Shown: in pieces, positions 24,753 through 32,790 of the stretch
Position numbering within the stretch: the stretch's first letter is position 1
Layout: every line of letters begins with the position of its first letter
Assembly: GCF_902459585.1 (NCBI RefSeq)
Contig: NZ_CABPSC010000002.1
Location: forward strand, 372,001 to 436,000
Length of the DNA stretch: 64,000 nucleotides
Source: Pandoraea nosoerga
GTDB lineage: Bacteria; Pseudomonadota; Gammaproteobacteria; Burkholderiales; Burkholderiaceae
Direction of reading: 5' to 3'
The notes under the pieces: generated by a model
Seen by the model: the letters and a program-made list of their open reading frames with translations, nothing else
Told to the model about the DNA's origin: nothing
The model's database searches: none
Translations under genes and position numbers: made by a program

Positions 24753-24882
24753 CCCTGTTAAGGACGCCAATTTTACGCCAATGGCCGAGATCTTGCCGAG
24801 CAGGCGCTGCAACGCAGCATTCACAACATTTCATGAGACATGAGGTTCACGGCGCCACGACGACCGACTTATCTTGCACCGC

Positions 24883-24913
24883 AAAAAAAAGCCGGCCCAG
24901 TGGGTGGGCCGGC
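24883..24913 (-). terminator. Strong intrinsic terminator for the ChaB stress cluster
   Basis: On the minus strand GCCGGCCCA pairs with TGGGCCGGC (24905-24913 with 24891-24899) across a 5-base loop and is followed by eight T residues. It lies about 135 bases after chaB. Confidence 0.9.
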
Positions 24914-25047
24914 AATCTACGGTTGCGCTCCGGATGCGGGTACCGGATGCAATCGTATTGGGGGTCGACGAAGCGAGGTGCGCGGCAAACGCCCGGCCCG
25001 GCATGGGGGCCGCGTCGTTCGTTCGCACTCCGCTCCGGAATCCGTCG

Positions 25048-25290
25048 TCAGTGACGATGCTTCTTCGCTCGCCACTGACCCGACGATTCATCCTTTTCGT
25101 AGTTCTTTTTCACGGCCGTCCATGCCACCTTGTGCGCGGTTTCCTCGCGCGACTCGTGCCCCCGCCGTTCGGCGGGTTCCTTGTATTCGTCCCAGGCGGC
25201 GTTGAATGCCTTGAGGTAAATCTCCTGTGCGTGTGCGGGCAAGTGGTTCTTGACGCTCGCAGGCAAATCACGCGTTTGGTGATACGGCAT
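25048..25290 (-). CDS. chaB: ChaB family protein
   Basis: This 80-residue protein starts MPYHQTRDLPASVKNHLPAH at 25290, with AAGGAG eight bases upstream. The ChaB core is clear: LPASVKNHLPAHAQEIYLKA, FNAAWDEYKE and AHKVAWTAVKKNYEK, ending in a basic tail (WRAKKHRH). ChaB was described as a regulator of the ChaA cation antiporter in E. coli, but there is no chaA here. In many proteobacteria chaB sits in stress gene clusters, as here with PRC-barrel, BON and DUF3309 genes on the same strand. The much longer frame through this start is an artefact. A strong terminator follows downstream. Confidence 0.92.
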   Translation of the reverse strand: MPYHQTRDLPASVKNHLPAHAQEIYLKAFNAAWDEYKEPAERRGHESREETAHKVAWTAVKKNYEKDESSGQWRAKKHRH

Positions 25291-25409
25291 GACGATGTCT
25301 CCTTGCACGCAGCCCCTCGAATCCGGTTCGCGGGACATCCATGCAGTTCCGGTGGAGCAATGTCGAGCGGCGCGCAAGCCCGCGGTTCCCGCGGGCCGGC
25401 GCCTGCCGA

Positions 25410-25565
25410 TCATATGTGCCCCATCAACACCAGCAACACGACGATCAGCACGACCAGCCCGATGCCGCCGGACGGGTAGTAACCCCACCCCCGGCTGTAG
25501 GGCCAGGCCGGAATCGCGCCAATTAGCAACAGAATCAGAACGATCAACAAGATGGTGCCAAGCAT
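25410..25565 (-). CDS. Small DUF3309 membrane protein
   Basis: This 51-residue protein starts MLGTILLIVLILLLIGAIPA at 25565 and ends LLVLMGHI. It has two hydrophobic helices joined by a loop with WPYSRGWGYYPSGG, the hallmark of DUF3309. A good GGGAGG lies eight bases before the ATG. It belongs to a family of tiny membrane proteins found in stress clusters of Burkholderiales and rhizobia, of unknown function. Its start lies 22 bases inside the end of the upstream proline-rich ORF in another frame, and chaB begins 119 bases downstream on the same strand. Confidence 0.88.
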   Translation of the reverse strand: MLGTILLIVLILLLIGAIPAWPYSRGWGYYPSGGIGLVVLIVVLLVLMGHI

Positions 25566-25867
25566 GACTTTCCTCCCTTGTCGCCTTGCCGATGCGGCGA
25601 GGCATGGCGCCGACGCAGTTGCGCCGCCCTCCCGAGTGCCGCGCGCCGGTCGCGCGCGACGTATTTACCCGGCGGCTTGACGGGCGGCTCTTCCACCGGC
25701 GGGTCCAACGGCCTGTCGGGCGGCGGTGCCGGGGGCGGTTCGTCCTCCTCGGGCGGCGACTTCGGCGGCGGCGTTCCAGGCGGCTTGCCCGGCTCGAACG
25801 GCTCCGGCAGATGCCCGCTCAGCCCATGGAATGGCGTCAGCCGGCAAATTTCGGTTTGGCTCGGCAT
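25544..25867 (-). CDS. Hypothetical proline-rich basic protein
   Basis: This 107-residue frame starts MPSQTEICRLTPFHGLSGH at 25867, 19 bases after the PRC-barrel gene stop. The middle is made of PPKSPPEEDEPPPAPPPD-type acidic proline repeats (about residues 30-65), and the end is basic with Arg/His clusters. There is no signal peptide and no recognised domain. Support comes from position in the same-strand cluster, and from a uniform proline-rich composition that does not look random. The upstream ribosome site is weak and the end overlaps DUF3309, so a non-coding origin cannot be excluded. Confidence 0.5.
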   Translation of the reverse strand: MPSQTEICRLTPFHGLSGHLPEPFEPGKPPGTPPPKSPPEEDEPPPAPPPDRPLDPPVEEPPVKPPGKYVARDRRAALGRAAQLRRRHASPHRQGDKGGKSCLAPSC

Positions 25868-25886
25868 GAGCAACGTCCCGCCCGGC

Positions 25887-26318
25887 TCAATGCCAGTAGG
25901 GGTCGACGGTGTAATAGGTATGCACCTGCTCGGCCCACTGCAGGTCGGCCATGCTCGGCCAGTGATCCTTGTCGAAGCCCGGCGCCTTCTTGAGGGCTTC
26001 CTTGTCGATGTCGAGAATGAAGCGCTTGTGCTCCACGTCGAGCTGCAAGGCATGCCACGGAATGGCGAAGAGCTTGTCGCCCATGCCGAGAAAGCCGCCG
26101 AACGACAGCACGGCGTAAGCGACGGTGCCGCGCTGCACATCGAGCATGATGTGCTTGACCTTGCCGAGACTCTCGCCGGCGGGGTTTACGACGTCCTCCG
26201 CGTCGAGCGAGTCGGCTGCCATGATCGACGGCCCGGGACCGTCAGGCAATTTGTGGCTCGCGCCAACGATACGGGCACCCGACTGCGATGAGGCGCCCCG
26301 CTGGGTATGCATGGTCAT
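25887..26318 (-). CDS. PRC-barrel domain protein
   Basis: This 143-residue protein starts MTMHTQRGASSQSGARIVG at 26318 behind AGGAGG. After a short variable N-terminus comes a PRC-barrel domain (about residues 30-105): DVVNPAGESLGKVKHIMLDV, AYAVLSFGGFLGMGDKLFAI, PWHALQLDVEHKRFILDIDK. The tail carries GFDKDHWPSMADLQWAEQVH. PRC-barrel proteins of this subtype are small soluble stress proteins often beside BON, ChaB and CsbD genes. Its role is probably structural or protective; no enzymatic motif is present. It lies between a BON gene and the proline-rich ORF on one strand. Confidence 0.9.
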   Translation of the reverse strand: MTMHTQRGASSQSGARIVGASHKLPDGPGPSIMAADSLDAEDVVNPAGESLGKVKHIMLDVQRGTVAYAVLSFGGFLGMGDKLFAIPWHALQLDVEHKRFILDIDKEALKKAPGFDKDHWPSMADLQWAEQVHTYYTVDPYWH

Positions 26319-26385
26319 GGTTCCTCCTTCGTCCGGTCATGTCGCGGCGCGCAGCGCGCGCCCGCGACGGATGGCACGAATGCGG

Positions 26386-26748
26386 TTACTTGCCCGACAC
26401 CTTGATGTCGTCCTTCACGTCGACAACGCCGTCGACGCCCTTGACCGTATCCACGACGAGGGTCTTCTGCGCCGACTGCGGCACCGAGCCCGTCAGGTGC
26501 ACCACGCCGTTGCGCGTGGTGACGTGGACCTTGGTGGACGGCACGTCCTTCTTGGCGAGCAGCTCGGCCTTGACCTTGGCGGTGAGCGCCGAGTCATCGA
26601 TCTTGCGACCGGTATCGCTCATGGCACCGCTCGCACCGGCGTTGTCGGCGATCTTGATGATGCCGCCCTGGTCCAGCGCATGCGCCGAAATGCCGGCGGT
26701 GGCGAGCGCACCCGCCATGACGAGTTTGAGCAGATTGGCTTGTTTCAT
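26386..26748 (-). CDS. Periplasmic BON-domain protein (OsmY-like)
   Basis: This 120-residue exported protein starts MKQANLLKLVMAGALATAGI with a signal peptide cleaved near AHA (residue 24), behind a GGGAGG ribosome site. The mature part is one BON domain (about 48-118): DSALTAKVKAELLAKKDVPS, KVHVTTRNGVVHLTGSV and VKGVDGVVDVKDDI. BON domains bind phospholipid membranes; OsmY-like proteins act in osmotic and envelope stress. It fits the neighbouring PRC-barrel, ChaB and second BON genes as an envelope stress group. E. coli OsmY has two BON domains, whereas this one is single-domain. Confidence 0.92.
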   Translation of the reverse strand: MKQANLLKLVMAGALATAGISAHALDQGGIIKIADNAGASGAMSDTGRKIDDSALTAKVKAELLAKKDVPSTKVHVTTRNGVVHLTGSVPQSAQKTLVVDTVKGVDGVVDVKDDIKVSGK

Positions 26749-26973
26749 TGATGACCTCCCGAAAATGTCGTCACATCGTTGGCAGTGTCTGCCGTGGGCG
26801 TCACCTTCAGCACATCCTGTGCGGCGCCCCTGCGACGAACGAGTCCTAGGTGATACATCCCCTCGCCCGGAGATGCCCGGCCTTGCCTGTCCGCCAGGTC
26901 CGGCCCGCGACGTGAATGCAGCACGCCCCGCGCTCCGGCCCCGCCGGATATTCGTTGACGCGTCCGATCGGCG

Positions 26974-27996
26974 TCAGATCTTGTGCCCTTCCTGGCTTTC
27001 GCCCGGGCGACTCATCGGTTTCTCGCGGCGCTCGTGCAACCGGTTGTCGACGCCCGTCACACCGGGAACCTTGGCGACAACGCTCTCCACGACATGCTGC
27101 ATCGATCGCTCGGGCACGGAGCCGGTAAGCAGCACCAGTCCGCTGTGGACAGACACGTCGACCCTTGCGACGTCGAGATCGCGCGCATCGAGCAGCGCCT
27201 TGCGAACCGCGTCGCGCAACACCGTATCGTCTCCCGACGCACCGTGCGAGCTCGCCCGCACCGATGCATGCGCCGTATGCTGCGGTTGGCCGCGCACGCC
27301 GGTCTTCGCAGACCGACGTTCGTCGTCCTTGACCGCCCCGGGCCCGGCTTCGGCCGTCGAGAGCGCTGCCTGCGCGCCGACAGTGCCTTGCGGCCACTCC
27401 ACGCGCCGCGATTGCGCCGGACTCGGCGGCGAAGGCACATGGCCCGCCGCATTACGGCCCGTCCCTGCATAGTCGTCGTGGGGCCCATAGCCGCTTTGCC
27501 GTCCGAACCGCGGGTGTTCGCCCGGGGACGCATTCCCGGGGCCGTAGCCGCTTTCTTCACCGTGGGCAATCTCCGGCGCATAACCATGGCTGCCGCGAGC
27601 CCCCTGATGGCCTGCCTCACTTCCCGTCCGGGTGTCGCTCGGCGCAGCGGACGACTCCCCGGACGACGCCTTCGTCGTGTTTTCGTTTTGCTGCGCGCCT
27701 CGCTTCGGGTTGGAGGCCCCCAACCATGCCGGGTCGCTCTGTTTGGCGGCCTGCGCCGTCTGCGCGTTGCGCATCGCGGACTGCCTGGTTTCGTGCGACG
27801 CCGCCGAATTCGTGCCGCCCGGCCCGTTCAGTGCGTCGGCTCCCTGCGCGCCGCCACCAACCGTCTCGGCATCGCCATCTTCATGCGTGAGTACGTGTTC
27901 CTCGTTCTGTCGGCCTTCGTCGGCCCCTTTCTTCGCTTCCTTGTTCACCCCTTCGTTCGCCGCACCGGCCGGCGATGGGGAATTGCGCTTCGCCAT
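26974..27996 (-). CDS. BON-domain protein with long disordered N-terminus
   Basis: This 340-residue protein starts MAKRNSPSPAGAANEGVNK at 27996 behind AAGGAG; a slightly longer frame exists but lacks a ribosome site. Residues 1-245 are low complexity (Gly, Ala, Ser, Asn and charged residues; HGEESGYGPGNASPGEH, RFGRQSGYGPHDDYAG), with no signal peptide. A C-terminal BON domain covers about 255-330: DTVLRDAVRKALLDARDLDV, VDVSVHSGLVLLTGSV and VVAKVPGVTGVDNRLHE. The disordered part resembles hydrophilin-like or desiccation-linked proteins, though this is only a compositional likeness. It is the first gene of the minus-strand stress cluster and probably drives it. Confidence 0.82.
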   Translation of the reverse strand: MAKRNSPSPAGAANEGVNKEAKKGADEGRQNEEHVLTHEDGDAETVGGGAQGADALNGPGGTNSAASHETRQSAMRNAQTAQAAKQSDPAWLGASNPKRGAQQNENTTKASSGESSAAPSDTRTGSEAGHQGARGSHGYAPEIAHGEESGYGPGNASPGEHPRFGRQSGYGPHDDYAGTGRNAAGHVPSPPSPAQSRRVEWPQGTVGAQAALSTAEAGPGAVKDDERRSAKTGVRGQPQHTAHASVRASSHGASGDDTVLRDAVRKALLDARDLDVARVDVSVHSGLVLLTGSVPERSMQHVVESVVAKVPGVTGVDNRLHERREKPMSRPGESQEGHKI

Positions 27997-28432
27997 GACA
28001 AACTCCTTGGCTGCCGCCGACGCCACGGTTTCCGGCACTCGGCTTGTTGAAATCGATTGTAGATAGACGGGTTCGCCGGGCGAATCGGCGGAATCTGAAA
28101 GACGTGTAGGCGCATGCTGGCAAGTCGCGAGGGGGCGACGGAGGACGAGAGGTCGACCAGGGAAATCTCTTTTCAGTCGGGAGGTTACGGCACGGAATGA
28201 AGGTGATTTACGAGCACGCCGAACACCGACCGCGGCACAAGAACGCAGGGCCGCCGGCTGGCCGGTGGGACGTGTCCTACAGCCCGACGCTCACCGATCT
28301 CGCTCACCGATCTCGCTTACCGATCTCGCTTACCGATCTCGATGTGATCGAACAACTTGCGGAAGTATTCGATATCCACGGCCAGCGAGGCCACGCCGCC
28401 AAATGCGCCGTCGGGCCCGGCGGTGCGCCGGC
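27997..28432. other. Intergenic region holding a gene remnant and repeats
   Basis: This 436-base gap precedes the stress cluster. The right half contains a 40-codon remnant of a Cache-domain sensor gene (28317-28436) ending in four 13-bp repeats. The left half should hold the BON gene promoter; I saw no clear boxes. Confidence 0.55.
28290..28341. repeat. Four tandem 13-bp repeats
   Basis: CTCACCGATCTCG occurs at 28290-28302 and 28303-28315, and CTTACCGATCTCG at 28316-28328 and 28329-28341. The unit is not a multiple of three. The array interrupts the end of the Cache-domain remnant. Confidence 0.9.
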
Positions 28433-28436
28433 TCAG
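28317..28436 (-). pseudogene. Remnant of a Cache-domain sensor (diguanylate-cyclase-type) gene
   Basis: Read on the minus strand, 39 codons from 28436 encode LSRRTAGPDGAFGGVASLAV followed by DIEYFRKLFDHIEIG and then a stop created inside the 13-bp repeats. The pattern SRR-x(4)-DG-x-F-x-GV-x(7)-D-x-x-YF is the conserved end of the membrane-distal/proximal Cache fold of bacterial sensors, especially GGDEF proteins (PDC-type). No start, membrane helix or output domain is present. It begins across the stop codon of the DUF2252 gene in another frame. I read it as what is left after a deletion. Confidence 0.7.
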
Positions 28437-29926
28437 GCCATGAAGTCCGCCGCCATGTCGGCGTCGGTGCGTGCCTCCAGCCTGCCGTCACGGCATGCCT
28501 TGCGAAAGACGTCGTAGTCGCGCTCGACCTGATCGGCGTAGCCGGTCGCGTAGTGGATCAGCGCCTCGCCGAGCCGCACGCCCTTGCCGACGTAACCGAC
28601 CATTTCGGCCGCGCAGCCGCCCGCCTTCGCGTGCGCACGCGCGAGCACCCAGCCGCACAGTCCGGCGTATTCGCGGAATCCGTCGGCGCGAAAGAGCTCG
28701 AATTGCGCGGAGATCTTCATGTCACGCAGCTGACGCCCGTAAATGCAACGCCCGAACGGACCGCTGGCCCAGCCGAGAAACGCGTCGGAGGCCGCCTGCA
28801 TGAGGCGCTGGCCCTCCACGACGCGTCGTCCGTCATGCTTGGGTGTCGTGCTGCGGAAATAGCGCGAGATCACCGACTTCGACGCTTCCTTGAACTGAAG
28901 AAAGAGAGGCTGGCCGTGCGCGTCCATCATGAGCAGCACCAGGCAGCGCGTGCCAACGCTGCCCACGCCCACCACCTTGAAGGCCAGATCTTCCTGCGTG
29001 TAGCTCGCCAGCATGCGCGCCCGGTCCACCGGCAGCGAGCCCACATAGCTCCTGTAGACGGGGGCGAACAGGGTGCGCCAATCACCCAGCCCCAGCCAGT
29101 CGTCCTCGGGGCCAAACAGCGTCGTGGCGCCGTGTACATGAAAGACGGTGGGCGGCGTGTCGCGGATCTGCCAGTGGTCTCCGACTTGCTGGGCGAACTT
29201 GGGCAGCACGTTCTCATGCGTGCGCCCGGCCGCGCGGGCGATACCCCGTTTCACGCCATCGCGCACCCGGTCCGTGCCGGCGAGCTCGAGCATGCGCTCA
29301 AAGGTGATCTGCTCGTGCCAGAGCGCGATCGTCGGCATATGGGCGTACTCGTCCAGACGCCGCGCATAGCTGTCGACTGCCGCGCGCACCATCTCCACGC
29401 CGAGACCGTCGCCGAAGCCGAATTGTCGAGCGGCGAGCACCAGGCTCGCGCAAAGTCGCTTCAGGTCCCATTCCCAGGGGCCGGGGGCCGTCTCGTCGAA
29501 ATCGTTCAGATCGAAGATCAGCGTGCGCTCGGGCGTGGCGAAGCCGCCGAAATTGGCCAGATGGCAGTCGCCGCAGATCTGCATCGTGAGCCCGGTGTGC
29601 GGGGTGCCGGCGAGATCGTGCGCCTGAACGATGGCGCTGCCGCGAAAGAAAGCGAATGGCGACGCCAGCATGCGGCCGTAGCGCAGCGGCACGAGCGCGG
29701 CAACGCGCCCTTCGCTGCTCGTGCGCAGCAGCTCCACGATGTCGCGCTCGAGATTGCCGAGGTGAGCGTGATCGCCGCGCGGCACTTTCTGGCGCAACTG
29801 GCGTCCCGCCCCCACGCGAGCCTCGAACGGAACGACCGGAGGGACAGGCGCGGCGATCGCATCGGTGAGTGCTTCGCTGCCCGGGGCACGGGAAGACGAC
29901 TTGGCGGACGACAACTTGAGAGACAT
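28433..29926 (-). CDS. DUF2252 family protein (kinase-like fold)
   Basis: This 497-residue cytosolic protein starts MSLKLSSAKSSSRAPGSEA at 29926 behind AAGGAG; the open frame extends upstream but only as an antisense shadow of the channel gene. DUF2252 features: YGRMLASPFAFFRGSA, QICGDCHLANFGGF, FDLNDFDETAPGPWEWDLKR, VGVGSVGTRCLVLLM, LFLQFKEASKS and LARAHAKAG. The GDCHLANFG and DLNDFDE pair resembles the catalytic loop (HGDxHxxN) and DFD metal loop of aminoglycoside-phosphotransferase-like kinases, so phosphotransfer is plausible; substrate unknown. It follows the MscS-type channel gene by 10 bases on the same strand and is probably co-transcribed with it. Confidence 0.92.
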   Translation of the reverse strand: MSLKLSSAKSSSRAPGSEALTDAIAAPVPPVVPFEARVGAGRQLRQKVPRGDHAHLGNLERDIVELLRTSSEGRVAALVPLRYGRMLASPFAFFRGSAIVQAHDLAGTPHTGLTMQICGDCHLANFGGFATPERTLIFDLNDFDETAPGPWEWDLKRLCASLVLAARQFGFGDGLGVEMVRAAVDSYARRLDEYAHMPTIALWHEQITFERMLELAGTDRVRDGVKRGIARAAGRTHENVLPKFAQQVGDHWQIRDTPPTVFHVHGATTLFGPEDDWLGLGDWRTLFAPVYRSYVGSLPVDRARMLASYTQEDLAFKVVGVGSVGTRCLVLLMMDAHGQPLFLQFKEASKSVISRYFRSTTPKHDGRRVVEGQRLMQAASDAFLGWASGPFGRCIYGRQLRDMKISAQFELFRADGFREYAGLCGWVLARAHAKAGGCAAEMVGYVGKGVRLGEALIHYATGYADQVERDYDVFRKACRDGRLEARTDADMAADFMA

Positions 29927-29936
29927 GGCCGGCTCC

Positions 29937-31664
29937 TTATGTCTGGGACGACGTCTGCACGCTCGCCTGCGTCGGCGCCTGCGCCGGAGCGGGATACCAG
30001 TGCTCCGGCCGGATCGTGAGCGGCGAATCGGGCTGTTCTTCGAAATGCGGCGACATGATCTGTACGCCGTAGCGGTTGAAAACGTCCTGAATGTTCTCGT
30101 GCAGCGACGAAATCGCGGCAAAACGCGTGGCCGGATCGCGCAGCGTGGCGAACAGCTCATACTCCACGTAGAAGTCGGAGAGCGCCCGTTGCAACACGTA
30201 TGGCGCCGGCGCCGACGCAACCTGCGGCGTACTCGCGGCAGCCTCGATGAGCATCGCATGCACTTGCCGCCATGGGGTGTCGTAACCGATGGTGAGCGTC
30301 GTACTGATCGCCACACCGAGGTGTCGTCCCTGCGTCGTGAAGTTGCGCACCGTCGAGGCCACGACCACCGCATTGGGGATCGTCAGCTCCTCTTTCGCCT
30401 GATTCAGAAGCTTGACCGAGAGGGCGTCGACGGAGATCACCACGCCCGTCGCATCGCCGATGGACACGAGATCGCCTTTCTTGAGCGAGCGGCTGTAGAT
30501 CACGACCATGCCGCTCATCAACTGATTGACGATGCCGCTCGAGCCGAGCGTGACCATCAGACCGAACAGCACCGACAGCCCCTTGAAGACATCGCTCTGC
30601 GCGCCCGGCATGTACGGGTAGGCGAACGTGATCGCAAGGCCCCAGATCACGACCGACACCAGACGACGCGTGGCGCCCGCGGTCTCCGGATGCATGCCGG
30701 GGATGCTCAGACGGCCGCTCTGCACCGCGTCGAACACGTTGTTCACGAGGCTTTGCAATGCGCGGGTGAGCAAGAAGATGACGATCACGGTCATGACGCC
30801 GGGGACCGCCGCGGCCACACCCAGCCCGAAGCGGTCCACCAACGTCCAGAGGAAGTCGGACAGCCGCGTGGCCAGCGGCTCACTGACCGGGAATTGCATC
30901 AACGCGAAGATCAGGTACAGATAGGCAAACGCCAATGCCAGACATACCGCGCCGATCTGCACGATCTGGTGCACGAGCTGCATGGCCGAGCCGGTCCAGT
31001 CATAGGTGCGTGCGGTGCGTTGGAGAACGTGCTTTTCGAAAGCCGTCTGCAGGCGAGTCTCCAGCCGACTTCGCATGCGCCCCACACCGATCACCAGCAG
31101 CGCCAGTACGCCCGCGCCCAGCGCGCTGAGCGCGATCCCCCGAAGGATTGTCGGCCAATGAAGCTGGGCGCGGCGCGCCGCGAACGCCGCCTGAAGGCGC
31201 TGACGGACGACCTCGCCGGTCTCCTCGAGGGTGCGCGGGTCGCCCGGTGCCAGGTCGTCTGAGGTCAACGCGAAGAGCAGTCGGTCCTGCACCCGAAACG
31301 CAACGCCCGAAACGCCTCCCACGGAGACGTGCAACGCGTCCACCGGTGCGCCGAATGCGCTGGCCGGCAGGCCGCCGAGCGCCGCCCGGGCTCGTGCGGC
31401 CCGCACCTGAGGCGTCGCGCCGGCCAGAACCCCGCGAAACGTGACGATGGGGCGATCCATGAAGCGAAGCGCGACGCCATCCGGTCCTTCGGCCGCCGAT
31501 GCACTCAGGTTAGGTGGCTGCTGCCCCGGGAGCGCCTCGCTTCCGTCTGTCGCAGCTACCGGCACGGCCGCCTCCGGCACAACCGAATCCGCCGGAAAAC
31601 CGGGCGCAGCCATCCATCCACACACCACCACCAGCACTTGCAACAGCCTCATGCGAACGCGCAT
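29937..31664 (-). CDS. MscS-family mechanosensitive ion channel with periplasmic N-domain
   Basis: This 575-residue inner-membrane protein starts MRVRMRLLQVLVVVCGWMAA at 31664 behind GGAG, with a signal peptide (cleaved near residue 25). A periplasmic domain of about 170 residues follows, then about five membrane helices between residues 190 and 400. The MscS pore and beta domain carry FGLMVTLGSSGIVNQLMSG, VVIYSRSLKKGDLVSIGDAT, GVVISVDALSVKLLNQ and IPNAVVVAST. It should open on membrane tension to release osmolytes. The Gln/Thr/Ala-rich C-terminus is disordered. The DUF2252 gene follows after 10 bases. The longer upstream frame has no family-like sequence. Confidence 0.92.
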   Translation of the reverse strand: MRVRMRLLQVLVVVCGWMAAPGFPADSVVPEAAVPVAATDGSEALPGQQPPNLSASAAEGPDGVALRFMDRPIVTFRGVLAGATPQVRAARARAALGGLPASAFGAPVDALHVSVGGVSGVAFRVQDRLLFALTSDDLAPGDPRTLEETGEVVRQRLQAAFAARRAQLHWPTILRGIALSALGAGVLALLVIGVGRMRSRLETRLQTAFEKHVLQRTARTYDWTGSAMQLVHQIVQIGAVCLALAFAYLYLIFALMQFPVSEPLATRLSDFLWTLVDRFGLGVAAAVPGVMTVIVIFLLTRALQSLVNNVFDAVQSGRLSIPGMHPETAGATRRLVSVVIWGLAITFAYPYMPGAQSDVFKGLSVLFGLMVTLGSSGIVNQLMSGMVVIYSRSLKKGDLVSIGDATGVVISVDALSVKLLNQAKEELTIPNAVVVASTVRNFTTQGRHLGVAISTTLTIGYDTPWRQVHAMLIEAAASTPQVASAPAPYVLQRALSDFYVEYELFATLRDPATRFAAISSLHENIQDVFNRYGVQIMSPHFEEQPDSPLTIRPEHWYPAPAQAPTQASVQTSSQT

Positions 31665-32100
31665 ATCACGGCTCCTGCGGGCAAGTTGTTCATCAAGATT
31701 GAACGCGGCGCAAGGAAATCCCGCGGAAATCGGGCAAAATCGAGGGCTGCCAGATACCGCCATATAGGCTCCCGCCGCCCGTCTGTCGCGAGCGCGAAAG
31801 CGCAACGCGCTGTGGATCACCCGGGTTCCCCCGGAGCACCGTGCGGGTGCGTTGCGCACGCGACGCCGCCTGATTCGTCCCTGGCCGGGGACGCCGACGG
31901 AGGGCGGATATGAACGGATTATTCACTATGGCATGGGCAGTGTCGAGCGTCGGCGAGGCATGCACGGACATTGGCCGGTCCAATGCGCTCGCCCGGCCGG
32001 CAAGCCCAGCCCCCTTGTCGGAAAAATTCCGACACCACGCTCAACTATTGGCTGCCCATGCCGATAACCAGTTAAGCGGCACTTTTCGGTCGGTTTTCAT
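31665..32100. other. Divergent intergenic region before the MHYT gene
   Basis: This 436-base gap lies between the channel gene and the MHYT gene. A frame of 79 codons from ATG 31910, behind a strong GGAGG, runs into the MHYT gene; it has no recognisable family, so I do not call it. An 8-bp palindrome lies at 32016-32034. The MHYT start itself has no good ribosome site, so coupling to this small frame is possible. Confidence 0.45.
32016..32034. promoter_or_regulatory. Palindrome upstream of the MHYT gene
   Basis: TGTCGGAA (32016-32023) and TTCCGACA (32027-32034) form a perfect inverted repeat with a 3-base centre, 67 bases before the MHYT start. It could be an operator or a leader hairpin. 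Confidence 0.45.
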
Positions 32101-32790
32101 ATGTCCAGTACGTACAGTGGTTGGCTCGTCGCGTTATCGCTTGCGGTAGCGGTACTGGCGTCGTTTACGGCGCTGGACCTCTCGGGTCGCATCTATCTCC
32201 TGATTCACCGCGGCATGCGCCACGCCTGGCTCGCCGTGGGTGCCGCCGCCATGGGAATCGGCATCTGGTCGATGCACTTCATCGGCATGATGGCCCTCTC
32301 GCTCTCCCCGTCCGGGACGCGGCTCGACAACGCCTCGGCCGTGCCGCTCGGCTACGACCCGACCCTCACGGCCGCCTCGCTCGCCATCGCCATGGGGATT
32401 TCGTGGGGCGCGCTGTGGCTCGTCGCGAGCGAACGCTTCACCCGATGGCGCCTCGCCATCGCAGGCGTCACGCTGGGCATCGGCATTGCCGCCATGCACT
32501 ACACCGGCATGGCGGCCATGAAAATGAACCCGGCCATCGAATACGATCCGCGCCTGTTCGCGGCGTCGGTGGCCATTGCGATTGTCGCGGCCACCGCCGC
32601 TCTGTGGATCGCCCGAACGCTGCGCGACGGCAGCCTGCGCTACGTCCTGGCCAAGCGCGTGGGCGCCGCGCTCGTCATGGGCCTGGCAATCACGACCATG
32701 CACTACACGGGCATGGCCGCCGCCAACTTCGCACCGGGCGCCATCTGCGGCGCGGCCGCCGGCGTCAGCTCGCCGTGGCTCGCATGTTGA
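32101..32790 (+). pseudogene. MHYT sensor part of a broken MHYT-GGDEF-EAL gene
   Basis: This 229-residue frame is an MHYT domain with six to seven membrane helices and the three metal-binding motifs MHFIGMM (about 60), MHYTGMAAM (about 132) and MHYTGMAAA (about 200). MHYT domains are proposed to bind copper and sense O2, CO or NO. In intact relatives the seventh helix leads through a linker into GGDEF and EAL domains. Here the frame stops at TGA 32788-32790 just after GVSSPWLAC, while the GGDEF domain continues in another frame overlapping by 7 bases. The junction lacks the expected linker and the start of the GGDEF domain. It may still be made as a separate membrane protein. Confidence 0.8.

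Larger units (their letters stand above)
24563..25047. other. Intergenic region with repeats and a terminator
   Basis: This 485-base spacer contains the upstream region of the MFS gene, two short tandem-repeat arrays (24671-24752) and, toward the right, the intrinsic terminator of the chaB cluster (24883-24913). No coding frame with family-like sequence was found; 24920-25047 shows nothing distinctive. Confidence 0.5.

Noticed and set aside
23274-24824. Second long minus-strand frame over the MFS gene
   Set aside because: It is a GC-rich frame shadow of the transporter, with no hydrophobic helices or motifs.
22976-25054. A 692-codon plus-strand frame across the DUF2239 and MFS region
   Set aside because: It is antisense to the MFS gene, rich in Arg, Asp and His as expected from reverse frames, and has no family features.
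25291-25409. Extension of the ChaB gene toward the 185-codon frame start
   Set aside because: The extension lies across the DUF3309 gene in another frame and is not ChaB-like; AAGGAG supports the start at 25290.
28290-28341. Four 13-bp repeats as a CRISPR array or iteron origin
   Set aside because: Units are directly adjacent with no spacers, and no cas or replication genes are present.
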